Below the pieces are notes generated by a model. It worked only from the letters and a program-made list of their open reading frames with translations. It made no database searches and had not been told where the DNA came from. Below are positions 1-11,400 of a stretch of DNA of 64,000 nt, piece by piece. This DNA is from Pictodentalium vernedei (lineage: Eukaryota; Mollusca; Scaphopoda; Dentaliida; Dentaliidae), in the NCBI GenBank assembly GCA_031216915.1, contig CM062297.1, forward strand, positions 546,118,971 to 546,182,970, in the 5' to 3' direction. The position numbers and the translations under genes are program-made. Within the stretch, counting starts at the first letter, position 1; every line of letters begins with the position of its first letter.

Positions 1-377
1 GGGCGCGGTGGCGTTGTGATAACCGGTCTCGTCAGATCACCGAAGTTAAGCAACGTCGAGCCCGGTTAGTCCTCGGATGGGTGGCCGTCTGAGCGATCGA
101 ATCGGACTCCCGCGTTGTGTCCTTGGGCAATGCACTTAACCCCGATTGTCCACATGGGGACACTATGACGCCGTGTACTAAGTCGTACTGCACGTCGATG
201 GTGCGCTTGTCTTCAACCAATCTAACCCTGCCTGTGCTGCAATGCGGAGTTACGATATTGGGGAGCTGGAAGCTGCTCGTCGTTGCTCGGTGGTTCTCTC
301 CGGGTACTAATTAGCCATTGTGCATAAGTATGTCATCTTAAACACCAATAAATAAATAAATAAATAAATAAATAAAT
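1..377 (+). mobile_element. 5S rRNA-derived SINE
   Basis: The first ~90 bases resemble the internal promoter half of 5S rRNA: a box A-like GTTAAGCAACGTCGAGC, then GGTTAGTCCTCGGATGGGTG, close to the 5S GGTTAGTACTTGGATGGGAG. A SINE body follows (TTAACCCCGATTGTCC through CTTCAACCAATCTAACCCTG to GGTGGTTCTCTCCGGGTA), then an (AATA)n tail at 350-377. The same body is attached to tRNA-like heads elsewhere in the window. The 5' end may lie just outside the left edge. Transcription by RNA polymerase III is inferred from the family, not shown. Confidence 0.85.
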
Positions 378-494
378 ACTAGAGTGCACTTGTGTCTCAA
401 CATAAATGTGTATATTACCACGTACCGTTACTGCTTTCCACCTCTTAATTTGCCTCTCACAAACGACCTCTCATTTTGCAATATTTTTGTCCCC

Positions 495-671
495 AGTGAT
501 AGCAGGAAGAGAGCCAATCTGCCTATGTGATCTCCTCCCAATATACATATTATCGACTCTATTGTAAAAATATCCAGAAATCATAGCATATGATTGCACT
601 ATGTTATCGCATAGGCATTACAACATGTTTGTTGTTAAATAAACAAAAGAATTCAATTCAATTCAATTCAA
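495..671 (+). mobile_element. LINE 3' end with AATTC tail
   Basis: This AT-rich stretch carries GCCAATCTGCCTATG followed by GATCTCC and ends in a short (AATTC)n tail. The same motif occurs at 18830 and 44790, again just before a simple-sequence tail. The pattern fits 5'-truncated CR1/L2-type LINE 3' UTRs. No reading frame is left. Confidence 0.45.
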
Positions 672-796
672 AGTTTAGTAATGTTGGCGAACGAAAAATC
701 GGTCGCCATTTTTCTTTTCTTTTTGAGGCGACGGAGTAGAAGAACAGAAGGATTGATCGACCGAATCTGTACAGGTCTGATGCATGTTTCCATTCA

Positions 797-872
797 AATC
801 GTCCCCTGAGTTCCAATGTGTGCTATGTGCCTACTGGCACATAGAACACATTGGAACTCAGGGGACGAAATG
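797..872. repeat. Hairpin MITE, TCGTCCCC ends
   Basis: A near-perfect palindrome: TCGTCCCCTGAGTTCCAATG on the left is mirrored by CATTGGAACTCAGGGGACGA on the right around a short loop. A diverged relative lies at 62262-62340. The terminal TCGTCCC is also seen at the hairpins near 19378 and 40005, suggesting one family of small foldback MITEs. Confidence 0.7.
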
Positions 873-1616
873 GTGTCTGGAGAGTCTGGAGAGCATAGAT
901 TCCAATAGTATCTTGCTTGAGAAACTTCTTTCAATGAGTCGATTTCTAACACCTCAAGATCAGCAGGCTGATACTGTTGATGGATAGCACAGATTCCAAT
1001 AGTATATTGTTTCAGAAACTTCTTTGAATGCACCGACTTCTAACACCTCAAGCTGTTTAGGTTACTTTTTTCTTTTTTTGTAGCCGTATATGAATGACGG
1101 AATAAATTATAACTGAGACCAGACGTGTAGTTTTGTCTAATATTATACAATTATTGACTTTCATTGAGGTTAATACAAGGAATTATCAACCCGAGAAAGG
1201 TAATCTTCACCGACGCCTCACGGAAAGTCAATTATTGTTTTACTATTTTGACAGAAAAAAATCGTTTGCAAATTCCTTGTTTGTTGGCTTTCTTTGGGGA
1301 AGTAAGGCATGCCTGTTGTTCACGTTTGATCAAAGTCAGCAGAGGCAAAAAGCACCAAAATACACTGTCTTCTAAAACGAAATTGCAAACCCGGTCGCCT
1401 TCACTATACCGGCTGTCATCATAAGAAAACTGTGTGGTTGTCGTATTACTTGCACGGTATCTCGACGCTTGCTTGAATTTCCTAGAATTCCGAAGTCAGT
1501 TTTTTGCGATCAAAATTGGGGTTCATAACGTGGCAATAACAAACACTTTGAGACTGACCTCCGTGGCGGCAACTCAGCGGCCCCGAACTTCTCGAAAACT
1601 ACGCAGGAACTTGTTA

Positions 1617-1617
<1 letters not shown>

Positions 1618-1666
<49 letters not shown>
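1618..1666. repeat. (CT)n microsatellite
   Basis: About 24 uninterrupted CT dinucleotides. The open frame across it gives only a Leu/Ser repeat and is not taken as coding. Confidence 0.95.
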
Positions 1667-1669
<3 letters not shown>

Positions 1670-1826
1670 GAAGGCAGCCATTTTACGTGACCTCACGGCG
1701 CGGTACGCTGAGACCTCACCAACCCCACAGTAACTGTTGATGCCATCATATAAAAATTGTACACTTCAGAATCTTTCCTGATCGAGCTTGAATTTCAGGA
1801 CATTTTACTTAACTCTATACCTCGGA

Positions 1827-2165
1827 GTGCGGTGGCTTAGTGGTTACGTCACGGGACTTCAAACTGAAATGTCCACGGTTCGATCCCCACAAGGGGTAAC
1901 TAAGTTGTACCCATGGGCAAGATACTTTATCCCAATTGCCCATGTGGGGGCACGGTGGCGCTGTGTCTAAGGTGTAGTACAAATCGATGGTTTACTTGTC
2001 TTCAACCAATGCTAACCCTGCTTATGTGGAGTTAGAATGTCGGGGAGTCTGTCAGTTCCTCTCCGTTGCTCGTTATTCTCTTCGGTTACTCTGGCTTTCG
2101 CACCCGTAAATGTATCCGACACGAGGTGACCCTGGTTGTCGAAAGTGTTGTTAAACCCCAAATAA
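1827..2165 (+). mobile_element. tRNA-derived SINE
   Basis: The head has a box A-like TGGCTTAGTGGTTA and a perfect box B GGTTCGATCCC, typical of tRNA-derived SINEs. The body is the same as in the 5S-headed element at the window start (GTGGGGGCACGGTGGCGCTG, CTTCAACCAATGCTAACCCTG) and ends with GTTGTTAAACCCCAAATAAAA. It is not a tRNA gene because the acceptor stem does not close and the SINE body follows directly. Confidence 0.88.
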
Positions 2166-2539
2166 AAATGAAACAAAAAACTCTATACCTAACACCTCCA
2201 GATAATTAAACAACAATTCTGAATGTCATGTTGTAAAGGTCAAATTAAAAAAAAATTATAAAAGATTGAAAGTCGATTTTTATGAACAGTGCTTGCTGGA
2301 TATGTCCGTTACGTTGGGTAAGAGGCTTAGAGAGAAACGCACGTGTTCATTCGTGCACCCCTCCCCTTCATTTTTGTATATAGCACTGTGTGGATTTGTC
2401 CACTCCGTCAGCGCTTGAGATAGCTTCTTTTTTGGTGGTAGGAAAAAGCCATAAACTTTCCAACAGAAATAAGCGCTACAGAGCGTTGTCGTTCAACAGT
2501 CGTGGCACGCGATTACGCATTGCATAAATAATTTCTGTC

Positions 2540-3764
2540 TTAACCCTTAGAGACTTTAATTATCCCGGCGGTCAAACGTCACTGGGAATTCAGTTTCTTC
2601 GACGTTTTTCAAAATGCGACGTCAAACGTCGGAAAGTACAAATAACAAGATATTTTTCACATTAGTGATTAACTGGCTGAGGGCTAGATTATTTTTGGTG
2701 GTCTGAATTTGTTATTCAAAACTTGTTTTATTACAAATTATTGGAGTGCCCAAAGACACTCTCCAATAATTTGTAAGAAAACAAATTTATATAAACGAAC
2801 TATTATTTGTGTTTGACTGAATATGAAATATGAGCAAGGGAAGTGTTGGCTTTTGCTCTGGTATCCTCATTTTTTGAAAGCCCTGATAGTGGCTTCTTGC
2901 ACTCAACCTGTTAAGATGTCACGACAGCAGGATTATATTAGTATTTTAAGCTGCGATAACATTTGGTTCAACGATTGTCACTAAGCACTATTCGAGAGAA
3001 AATAGGACTTGAGGTAAAAACTAAAAAAAATCGAAAAATAATAACTAAACAAATGACCACAAAGTATCAAGGCGCTGTTTGATTCCGTACGTCATAAGAC
3101 GTACAAAGTATCAAGGTTCCGCTCTATTGCACAGGGTGAAATTCTAAACATAGGGCATATGTTGAAACTAAGGCCTTGTAAAACAGAGATATATTTTTAG
3201 TATCAGATATATGATTACATTAATTTTGGCTTTTTGTTGGACAAGAGAATTTAAAGTTTTGGTCCCAAAGTTCGGGTTTGATACATTGGGGTAAATTACC
3301 AGATGAATTATGGGAAACAGTGGCTTCGAAAAATTGGCTATGTTTTAAAATGTAATTTTTACACGGGTTTGGTACCAGACGTGTAACTAAAAAATGAAAC
3401 GGAAACATATAAAATTTTGCATTTTAGAAACAGGGGATGCTATGCTCCAGGGGTAGGTAGGTGGGGGTGGTAGGAAACTTCTGCTTTTGAGGCTGCTGGG
3501 TGGCTGAAAATGACTGGTTTCAGCATTTTGTCATGCAAGTTTGCAGGTTGAAGTTTTGCCTTTGACAATATTTTATTCACCCATATTCTGATTGTTTATT
3601 CTACTTAGTCAGACAGTATTATATATTTTTTATGGATTTGGGAAATGTAATAAATGTTATGGGTTAGATAACTAAGTTACAGAATATTTGCATTTGCAGA
3701 GAGTGTATGGCATGTCATTTTTGGAAATGCCTGGAAAACTGTGGAGCCGCACCCAAAGGGTTAA
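2540..3764. other. AT-rich intergenic stretch, possible TTAA-bounded element
   Basis: TTAACCCTT at the left and AAAGGGTTAA at the right bound 1.2 kb of mostly unrecognised DNA that includes a hairpin (2722-2775, ACAAATTATTGGAGTG mirrored). The right end (GGTGCGGCTCCACAG on the minus strand) has a diverged copy near 24090-24200, and 3113-3180 matches the reverse strand of about 28300-28382. Only the first ~9 bases are inverted, so a single element spanning the interval is a guess. Confidence 0.25.
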
Positions 3765-3769
3765 ACCTC

Positions 3770-4337
3770 CATATTAAGAAATGGTATATGCTTGACTCAC
3801 ATGCGGAATCATCCCCATATATTTAAGTTTTATGTATATCCCAAGATCATAATTCGAATTTTTTTTCACGGATGCCCGAAGATTTTCCGACATAATTTCG
3901 GATGATGGCCGTCAGCACCTCACATCTGCACCCAGCCGTGTCCTATCAGCATGTAACATTCTATAATCCAAATATAGAAACACAGGACACTATAAATTGT
4001 CTGAAAAAAATCTTTTGGTGGAGGCCGACTACTCCCAGCACCCCCCCCCCCCCCCTCCCCCGTATGTACGTCCTACAGGCCATTGCATAAAAAAGATAAA
4101 AGGCTGCGAAATACGAGAGGTTGTTGAAAAACAACAGATTCTTTCTTGATCTATCGAGAGTGGGTATAGAATGTTGCGCATTGAGTGAAGAAAGTGGAGC
4201 AAATTCTAACAGTATAAAGGAGGCCTCATCTGCAGTAAACATGGAATGTGGCTACACGTGATAACGTAACAGAAATATGACTAATTTTCCGCTTTACATT
4301 AGTCATTTCCGACATTTCTCTAGAACAAAATAATAAC
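3770..4337. other. No gene recognised; poly(C) tract
   Basis: AT-rich DNA downstream (minus strand) of exon 3, with a poly(C) run near 4031-4046. If exon 3 is read through its donor, the frame stops at TAG 4322-4320. A possible splice acceptor (TTTACTGCAG, minus strand, near 4220) is followed in phase by a stop after seven codons. No LIM-like exon is visible between here and position 1. Confidence 0.4.
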
Positions 4338-4476
4338 CTCTTGGTGTTGTCTTGCCAAAGATGTTCTCTGTGCAGTCTTCATTTCATCACCTGTTGCGGT
4401 TTTGATAGTCTTTATTTCGGCTGGCCGTAACTCATCCATGGGTGTTACTTTTGGCTTCCAGACAGATACAGCTCCC
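4338..4476 (-). CDS. Zasp52-like: PDZ-LIM protein, coding exon 3
   Basis: This 139-bp exon completes codon 87, begun by the AG at the end of exon 2 (AG|G, Arg), then reads 46 codons starting GAVSVWKPKVTPMDELRPAE. The acceptor is TTTGTTTCAG and the donor GAG|GTTATT, leaving phase 0. In Zasp52-type proteins the PDZ domain ends in a Q-R-G strand followed by W-x-P-x-V-T-P and, further on, a T-S-L-A motif. All are present here (QRG, WKPKVTP, RTSLARQ). The next exon, expected to hold the ZM motif, was not found in the remaining 4.3 kb. If the donor is skipped, translation ends five residues later at 4320, giving a short PDZ-only form. Assignment rests on motif and phase agreement with exons 1 and 2. 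Confidence 0.9.
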
Positions 4477-4644
4477 CTGAAACAAAAATCAAACAATCAT
4501 TACTTGAACGAATATTAAATTGCAGACCAACCAGGGGCGTCACTAAGAGGTTTTAGGGAGCGGGTTGACACCCCCATCCCATTATTTTTTCCAGTCAGGT
4601 CAGTTTCTTCTTTATTGTATATATCGATTCATTCTTTCTGATTA

Positions 4645-4875
4645 GTCATGCGCGTGGCCAGGATTCTATAATAGGGGGTGCCCGCGCCATTTTTTGTGTG
4701 TATGTGTTGGGGAGGGGGGGGGGGGGGCTGATGATTCAAAGATGATATTTGGAAGGCCGTTGTGTGGGTTCCGGGGGCCTCCTGTAGTTGTAACTGGACC
4801 CTACGGCCGTTACCAGATTAGGACCCCCCCCCCCCCCCCACCCACACACACACAAAAACACCCGAGAACATTTTG
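4645..4875. mobile_element. hAT-like MITE, left part, poly(G)/poly(C)
   Basis: It begins GCGCGTGGCCAGGATTCTAT, matching the element at 43400-43855, and holds a long G run near 4711-4728 and a long C run near 4823-4841. The right end is replaced by a TTAA MITE, so this is a chimeric or truncated copy. Confidence 0.55.
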
Positions 4876-5113
4876 CCAAATTTTTTTCATTTTTTGTTTC
4901 AAAAACATAGGTTATGACCCCTCATTGGAACGAGATCAACGAGCTCGTTCCAATAAGGGTCATAAGCTATGTCTTTGAGGCAAAAAGTGAAAAATATAAT
5001 GAAAATTGAATGGGGATTTTTATGAACAGTGAAAAATATAATGAAAATTGAATGGGGATTTTTATGAATAGCGTTGAACGATTTTGGCCGTTATACGTTG
5101 GGTAAAAGGTTAA
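4875..5113 (+). mobile_element. TTAA MITE family A, internally duplicated copy
   Basis: The palindromic core (CATAGGTTATGACCCCTCAT, GAACGAG...CTCGTTCC, then the mirror image) and the right end GTTGGGTAAAAGGTTAA are present. The left terminus is missing. A ~44-bp segment (GAAAAATATAATGAAAATTG onward) is tandemly duplicated between 4985 and 5075, which is not seen in other copies. Confidence 0.8.
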
Positions 5114-5203
5114 TAAGCACGTACCGTACTACAAATTGGTTCTGCTTGCCCAACCCCATCCCCAACAGCCCTAATCGAGTACTACAGACCTCGATTTGTA
5201 TTC

Positions 5204-5306
5204 TTAACCCTTTACCCAACGTAACGACCAAAACCGGGCAGCGCTATTCTCAAAAATCGACAATTAATTTTCATTATTTTATCATTTTTTGTCTCAAAAA
5301 CATAGG
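5204..5306 (-). mobile_element. TTAA MITE family A, half copy
   Basis: TTAACCCTTTACCCAACGTA and the adjacent arm up to CTCAAAAACATAGGTG are present. The copy breaks at the palindrome centre and joins directly to a family C MITE. Confidence 0.75.
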
Positions 5307-5515
5307 TGTTTTCAGGAACGTGATACGACCTGAATTCATAAAGTAGATAGTTACTCAGTGAATTTGTGTGGTAGACCAATCAAGAATTTCAACGTGCAGC
5401 CCAAGGCTGCACGTTGAAAATATTGATTCGTCTTTCCCCAAGTAACGAATGCAGACTCTACCAGTTGTTGGCTCCGAACTGTCATGGAATATACCACCAG
5501 GGTTCAAAGGATTAA
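5307..5515 (-). mobile_element. TTAA MITE family C
   Basis: Reverse orientation copy of the elements at 41076 and 42357. The core is a hairpin of AACGTGCAGCC and GGCTGCACGTT, and the end is CCAGGGTTCAAAGGATTAA. The terminal CCCTTTG/TTAA signature parallels family A but the interior is unrelated. Confidence 0.75.
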
Positions 5516-6330
5516 TGTGACACTGATCTGATAAATAAATAAAAAATAAATAAATAAATAAATCTGACTTAAATTAAGTTAAATTATATTTTTCCAGAGA
5601 TTCAGGCTGCAGAGTATGCAGACTTGACGAGGTGGCCAACAACGCTGGTTGAAGAAAATAATGTTTAACGTAATAATAGCTTTTCAGTTCACGCAAGGGC
5701 GTGGAGAGGAATATCTGGGCCCGGGACAGTATGGATGAAGGGACCAACATAATGCGGAACGCATCATCCGAGCCACAAATCGGCGAGATGGTCGAACACG
5801 ACAGGGTGTGTTTCCGCGGGTCAATGGGGACCTCCGCGGGAGAATGTTCATTCTCGAGGTGTCAAATGACGAGGTTTCCTTGATCTCCCGTCACGAATTA
5901 CTCGATTGGACAATAACAAATTTGTGGGTTTTCACATGTAGACTATATGTATACTGCACAAAAGAAATATAACAAGTCGACTTGCTGGTAACCGATATCG
6001 ACAGACCAGTTTTATACAATTTGTTCAAGTGTTTTAGAAACGGACCCTTGCTCAAGAGACACGAGGCTCGCCTATCGAGGTCCCGCGAGTGGACCCCCAA
6101 CAACGCAAGGCCCCCGGGTTACTATCCCGCTTTCCTCGTCCTCTCGACGGCCCCGCTTTTATCTTATTTCAGGTTATCGAATGTGTAATAAATATATAAA
6201 AGATTTCATTGTGAGGTGCATAATAAAATCACGTTTTACCAGTTATGGTGGGGGTCGCTAACTGTTAGCCTCTTTCTCGAGATTATATCACTCTTTCAAA
6301 ATGTCAAAGAGATCACATTAGAGCCCTGCG
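5516..6330. other. Unique DNA, no gene recognised
   Basis: An (AATA)n run lies at 5525-5562. The rest has mixed composition and short open frames only, without splice-flanked conserved motifs. A purine/CG-richer patch at 5690-5880 and 6040-6160 resembles no family I recognise. Confidence 0.4.
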
Positions 6331-7340
6331 AATCTCAAATTTAGGGTCAAAGCGAATCTTGAGTTGAATCAGATTTCGAATCGAATAAACTGAATCAAAA
6401 TTAGAATCTCTCCGCTTTTGAAGCTGTTGACACCGCGCCTTCTTATAACGGTGAATATTGCTAATCTCCATTCTAGTATTTGTCTGTTTGAGCAAATCAA
6501 TCAAAAATGCAGAATATTACAGAACGAAATCAAAGTAGTTTCGAAAGCTGAACCTTCTTGAACCCTTCTTCTACCAGTCAAATCGGCTGTGCGGGAGACC
6601 AGGGGCCAATACTATAGAACTTAAAGAATTGTGTCTTCTAGAATTGTATTTTCTCGTTAAGACTTTAAATTGGTTGAAATGAACCATTAGCAAGATGTGG
6701 CAATTTGGTAGTTGCTAATGATTCATTTTAGTCAGTTATATTAAAAGGAAGAAAATACAATTCTAGAAAATACAGTTGTAAAAGTTTTATAGTATTGGCT
6801 CCTGGCTCCTATACTATAAAACTTTTACAATTGTATTTTCGAGAATTTATTTTCTAGTTATGACTCTAAATGGGTTGAAATGAACCATTAGCATTTTCAA
6901 AGATGTGACAATTTGCCAGTTGGCAAATTGCCATCTCTTTCAAAATGCTAATGGTTTATTTTAGTTAGTTATATTAATAGGTAGAAAATACAACTCTAGA
7001 AAATACAATTGTAAAAGTTTTATAGTATTGGCTCCTGGTCGGAACATGTTGGACGAGAACTCGATTCGGCGTCAAATAAATAGATAATGTGCTAATGATT
7101 CATTTTCGTCAGTAATATTAATAGGTAGAAAATATAATCCTAGAAAATACTATTGTAAACATTTTATAGTATTAGCTCCAGATCGTCCCGATGACATCTT
7201 GAGCATAAAAGGAGACACTTCGTAGGCTTTTGAAAACATCTGAATGATTCGAAAAATTTTCGAATCCGAAATAGAATCGATTCCCAGGACGATTTCGAAT
7301 CAAATAGAGTGTTAAAGCTTTGCCGAGCCCTAAACCATAC
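6330..7340. repeat. Ancestral repeat, copy 1, with MITE insertions
   Basis: The flanks (GAATCTCAAATTTAGG..., CCGCTTTTGAAGCTGTTGAC..., and AAAAGGAGACACTT...CGAATCC) match the split segments 8150-8483 and 12397-12570. The two copies differ by insertions: this one holds MITEs at 6602-7178, the other a hairpin and a 3.9-kb foldback element. The runs rich in CGAATC are diverged short repeats. Confidence 0.65.
6602..7034. mobile_element. Two adjacent MITEs, CCAATACTATAAAAC ends
   Basis: Two ~210-bp elements lie end to end. Each begins with a form of GGAGCCAATACTATAAAACT and ends with AGTTTTATAGTATTGGCTCC. The second has an inner hairpin, CAATTTGCCAGTTGGCAAATTG. A third, partial copy follows at 7085-7178 and a complete copy lies at 13561-13795. 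Confidence 0.8.
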
Positions 7341-7565
7341 ATTTGACGGACAGACCAAAGTTGTAAAAAATTCCATACAAAAAATCTGATGAGATTCGAA
7401 AGGGCAGACGCTATGGTGAACATGAAATTTAACTTTTAATCTCTGCAAACTTATGTCCAATTATCAAAGTTTGAAGAATTTTTCCCATAATGCAACTCAA
7501 CTTGGAATTAATTTAACCTTTTCATTCTTCTTTTGAGGAGCTCAATGTGCATTACCAAGCAAAGG

Positions 7566-7798
7566 GTCAACCAGTCAAATAGATCGTTGCCAACTGAGTG
7601 AACCAGTCACGTTGGTCGTTTTTCAACTGTGTTAACCAGTCCAATGGGTCGTTTTTCAACTGAGTTAATCAGTCAAAAAGGTCGTTTTAAACTGAGTTAA
7701 CCAAATAAAGAAGTCGGTCATTTTCAAGTGAATTAATTAGTCAAATAGGTAGTTTTTCACCCGAGTTAACAGTCAAATAGGGTGTGTTCAACTGAGTT
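7566..7798. repeat. Minisatellite, ~38-bp unit
   Basis: About six diverged units of the pattern GTCGTTTTTCAACTGAGTTAACCAGTCAAATAG (interrupted and length-variable), at 7577, 7615, 7650 and onward. Noncoding in all frames. Confidence 0.75.
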
Positions 7799-8260
7799 TG
7801 CTCAATTCATAGCTTCCCATGTTAGCTGAGATTTCAGGGGTTAAAAGTTACATTCCATTGCCCTGACACGAGATACACAAGATCACGCAACACGAATGAA
7901 ATCGTATTCCGTTTCTGCACCCACCCAAACTTAAATGCGATTCAAACGTTCTCAGTTTATAGAAGAGTTAAGTGGGTTGCAGATATTAAGCAATTGTCAT
8001 TTTCACCCGTTGAAAGTCGTCGGTGGTGTAAGATTACAAACGCGATTTATACCTTATTTACAATCAATTATTTTCTCGCGGCAGAATACACGAAATCGTC
8101 ATTCAAACCTTTTTTCAATCGAAGCTTTCGACAAGCACCCTATGAATCTCATACTTCGGATCGAATCTCGAATCGAATCTCGCCGACTTGAAAGTTATAG
8201 ATACTGCATCTTCTTGCAACCGTAAATATCGTTAGTCTCCACTACGGAGGTGACACCTGT

Positions 8261-8351
8261 TACTTATTCTCAGTTTCTTTTTCGACATTCGTTATCAACC
8301 GATTTTATCGATTGATAACGAATGTCGAATTAGGAACTGGGAATAAGTAAC
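8261..8351. mobile_element. Short hairpin MITE
   Basis: GTTACTTATTCTCAGTT and TTCGACATTCGTTATCAA are mirrored by TTGATAACGAATGTCGAA and AACTGGGAATAAGTAAC. The paralogous segment at 6440-6480 lacks this hairpin, so it is an insertion. Confidence 0.7.
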
Positions 8352-8483
8352 AGTTGTTCCGTCCCCGACTCCACTCACATATTGTTTGCAATGACAACCA
8401 GTTTGTTTGGGCAAATCAATCAGAAAATAGGTATATTGCAAAACGGAATCAAGGTTGTTTCGGAAGCGGAACCTAATTGGCCT

Positions 8484-11400
8484 TGTTGCAACCGATAATG
8501 TTACAACGCCGCATAATGTTACACCAACGCATAATGTTACAAAAAATGTAGTAAACAACCGATAATGTTATAAACTCCGCATAATGTTATAACTTTTTTC
8601 AACCCGTTATGTTATAAAAATCGACGCATAATGTTATAACTTTTTTCAACCCGTTATGTTATAAAAATCGACGCATAATGTTATAACTTTTTTCAACCCG
8701 TTATGTTACAACAAATTAACCGATAATGTTATAACTTCTGTATACTAATTCCAGTTACAGCTATTGCAGATGGACTTTACCACTTACCATATATTGCCGC
8801 ATAAAGGTATGTAAAATTTATACTAAAGGTTTCTGCTCTGTTTAAGGCGAGGAGACACCCCCCCCCCCCCCACCCCCCCCCCACCTCCCGGGGATTTATC
8901 ATAGAATGACCTAGTCATGTTACATAGACGCGGATTATCCTGGTAACTCAGTCGTGTGACGTCATTACCATGATCGTGCAGTGCCCAACATGGTGAAGGC
9001 GGGGGTGGTGGGGGAGGGGTGCTATTTTATCCGGTTGGAACGTTTACCAACATGCGTAGTCTCCGCTTCTAGAAATGTAGTGTACCATAGTCCACTGACG
9101 CCTTTGGGGATGGGCAAATGCCTTTGTTTCTGCTTGTTTTTGGGCATCTAAACTCATTTGTCGCATATTTCTTAGTCATAAGAATATCTTATTGTTCATT
9201 AATTTGACATTTTAACAACTAACAGTGAACAAAAATGAGGTGGAGTTAAAAGTTAAAAGAGGTAAAAAAGTTGGATGGAGCAGTTGGATGGATGTGGCAG
9301 GTTGGTAGTGTCGCACGGAAGCCGAAGAATAAGATGCGACACTGGGTAGGAAGAGGAATGGGGTTTAGGAGGATTGAAAGGGGTGGGCAGGGATTAGGCT
9401 GAGGAAGAGAAGAGGTCATGAATTAGTACATCAGGGTGATTGTGCAGAGAAAGCTATCTGAGAATACTGTAAGAGAGTAGTGCTAGACGGTATGATAATA
9501 TAGATGGTGGAGATGTTGGAAGAAGTGGAAGTGATGAATTTGGGATTACAGGTTCTGGAAAAGGCGGAATCACTAGAACTGGCAGTATAGGGAGAAGGGG
9601 GAGATTATGGAGGAGGAGTTGTGTTGATGTTGGTGTTGTGGCGGTGTTGGTGATGGTGTTTAGTAGTTATGTATGTTGAAAATGAGCCATTTTGTAGGAC
9701 CCCGGGGCAGGACACCGGAAGTTACGTCATGTCACGTGATTGGACGGTCATATTGGGTTGTCATGATAGTGCGCGTGGGTGGCCAGATTGTGATGTCATT
9801 ATCATGGTAATAGGTGGTAGGAGTGCGTATGCGCAGCGCGTGTTGTTATGGGGACACGTGCTCCGTCTCAACCCTAACAAACCGACAATAGATATCGAAT
9901 TAATTCAAACAACACGACAATCTTCAGAAAACTGACCAAACACTCCTGAAAACACTCCCAAATAAAGGTAGGATAATATCCTTAATGAGGGTATGAGACG
10001 TATGAAGAGATACTCATTGCGCTCATTTTCATAGCTTTCATTTTGAGACGTATGATTTTGCGCGCATCGTGCTCATTTTCATAGCTTTCATTGCTTCATA
10101 CGACGAAAAGGGGGATTCCGTGGGTTTAGTATCCTTAAAATATAGGATAGTATCGTTACCCAATGTCCGACCATATAATGGACGCATAATTTATCACAGA
10201 AATGGGTTTATTACAATAATGGTTGGTTTATTACAATAGTGTTTTTTTAACTGAGAGATAAACTGGAAAGGGAGGCGCCGTTCCTGTCCCCGGAGCCCTA
10301 CTGCTCCTTGCCCCTGGAGCTCCTGAAGTCCCGGTCCCTCGAGTTTCTGGCGAGCTACTAAATCAGTACTGGCAGGATTCGGGAGTGTTTTCGGGAATGT
10401 TTTGGACAGTTTCCTGAAGATTGTCGGGTTGTTTGGATTAATTCGATATCTATTGTCGGGTTGTTAAGGGTGAGACGGAGCACGTGTCCCTATAACAACA
10501 CGCGCTGCGCATACGCACTCCTACCACCTTTTTTCATGATAATGACATCACAACATGGCCACGCACGTGCACTATCATGACAACCCACATGACCGCCCAG
10601 TCACGTGACATGACGTCACTTCCGGGGTCCTACAAAATGGCTCATTTTCAACACACATAATTACTCAACACCATCACCAACACCGCCAAAACACCAACAC
10701 AACTCCTCCTCCACGATCTCCTCCTTCTCCCTATACTGCCTGTTCTAGTGATTCCGCCTTTTCCAGAACCTGTAATCCCAAATTCATCACTTCCACTTCT
10801 TCCAACATCTCCACCATCTATATTATCATACCGTCTAGCACTACTCTCTTATAGTATTCTCAGATAGCCTTCTCTGCACAATCACCCCGATGTACTAATC
10901 CATGACCTCCTCTCTTTCTCAGCCTAATCCCTGCCCACCCCTTTCAATTCTGCTAAACCCCATTCCTCTTCCTACCCAGTCTCGCATCTTATTCTTCGGC
11001 TTCCGTGCGACACTACCAACCTGCCACATCCATCGTATGTACGTCGCTCCATCCAACTTTTTACCTCTTTTAACTCCACCTCATACGCACACCTACCACC
11101 TATTACCATGATAATGACATCACAACCTGGCCACCCACGCGCACTATCGTGACAACCCAATATGACCGTCCAATCACGTGACATGACGTAACTTCCGGTG
11201 TCCTGCCCCGGGGTCCTACAAAATGGCTCATTTTCAACATACATAACTACTAAACACCATCACCAACACCGCCACAACACCAACATCAACACAACCCCTC
11301 CTCCATAATCTCCCCCTTCTCCCTATACTGCCAGTTCTAGTGATTCCGCCTTTTCCAGAACCTGTAATCCCAAATTCATCACTTCCACTTCTTCCAACAT

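Noticed and set aside
1-100. A 5S rRNA gene
   Set aside because: Only the internal-promoter half resembles 5S, it is diverged, and a SINE body with (AATA)n tail follows immediately.
1827-1900. A tRNA gene (also at 13243, 41630, 64000)
   Set aside because: Box A and B are present but no acceptor-stem pairing or 3' terminator is seen, and each is joined to the same SINE body.
2540-3764. A complete TTAA-bounded transposon
   Set aside because: Only about nine terminal bases are inverted and no interior match was found, so it is kept as a low-confidence note rather than a finding.
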